Below are positions 63,902-64,000 of a stretch of DNA of 64,000 nt, one piece after another. The translations under genes were made by a program, and so were the position numbers. The stretch is from Lingula anatina (lineage: Eukaryota > Brachiopoda > Lingulata > Lingulida > Lingulidae). The stretch lies in NCBI RefSeq assembly GCF_001039355.2, contig NW_019773736.1, forward strand, positions 924,344 through 988,343, written 5' to 3'. The notes below the pieces were generated by a model that was not told the origin of the DNA, ran no database searches, and saw only the letters and a list, made by a program, of their open reading frames with translations. Position 1 is the stretch's first letter, and each line of letters begins with the position of its first letter.

Positions 63902-64000
<99 letters not shown>
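63777..64000. repeat. Long CA microsatellite running off the window
   Basis: More than 200 bases of AC/CA units with a few ACAACA and AATACAC interruptions. The Cys-Val open frames across it are artefacts of the repeat. Confidence 0.97.

Noticed and set aside
63723-63999. Cys-Val repeat open frames on the minus strand
   Set aside because: They are the translation of a CA microsatellite in three frames, not genes.

Overview
This window is nuclear DNA from an invertebrate animal. The genes are split into short exons with consensus GT/AG splice sites, introns are AT-rich, and much of the remaining sequence is repeats, small inverted-repeat transposons and microsatellites. The family set and the repeat style suggest a marine invertebrate, perhaps a mollusc or other lophotrochozoan, but nothing in the sequence fixes the taxon. 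No bacterial, viral, rRNA or CRISPR features were seen.

Layout. (1) 1-1855, plus strand: the last six coding exons of an UNC5-type netrin receptor (UPA region and death domain), with the 5' part lying before the window. (2) 1856-7650: 3' UTR and intergenic DNA, with a diverged repeat and three tRNA-like (SINE-type) modules. (3) 7655-15718: two near-identical ~4 kb copies in tandem, with a lone N at the junction, each carrying a small inverted-repeat element. (4) 15719-18590: gene-free flank of CaMKII. (5) 18680-44217, minus strand: a Ca2+/calmodulin-dependent protein kinase II gene covering residues from about 73 to the C-terminus. (6) 44218-54399: mostly repeats, including two TTAA-flanked MITEs, a cluster of nested foldback elements and a tandem array rich in AGGTCA half-sites. 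(7) 54400-63696, minus strand: 16 internal exons of a CEP135 (Bld10/TSGA10 family) centriole gene, missing both ends. (8) 63777-64000: a CA microsatellite running off the window.

The main discovery is the CaMKII gene. It carries three tandem exon duplications whose members match exactly in length and phase: two 73-nt exons for helix alphaE and the HRD catalytic loop, two 95-nt exons for the alphaF-alphaG region, and two terminal exons with 121 nt of coding sequence each that give different hub C-termini. The 73- and 95-nt lengths are not multiples of three, so including both members would shift the frame. The linker adds a series of phase-1 cassette exons of 18 (tentative), 51, 51 and 84 nt. 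One gene could therefore produce many kinases that differ in the catalytic core, linker and hub.

The three genes have no obvious joint function. CaMKII exons for the glycine-rich loop and catalytic lysine were not found between 44.2 kb and the CEP135 gene, so either CEP135 lies inside a large CaMKII intron or the assembly is incomplete here.
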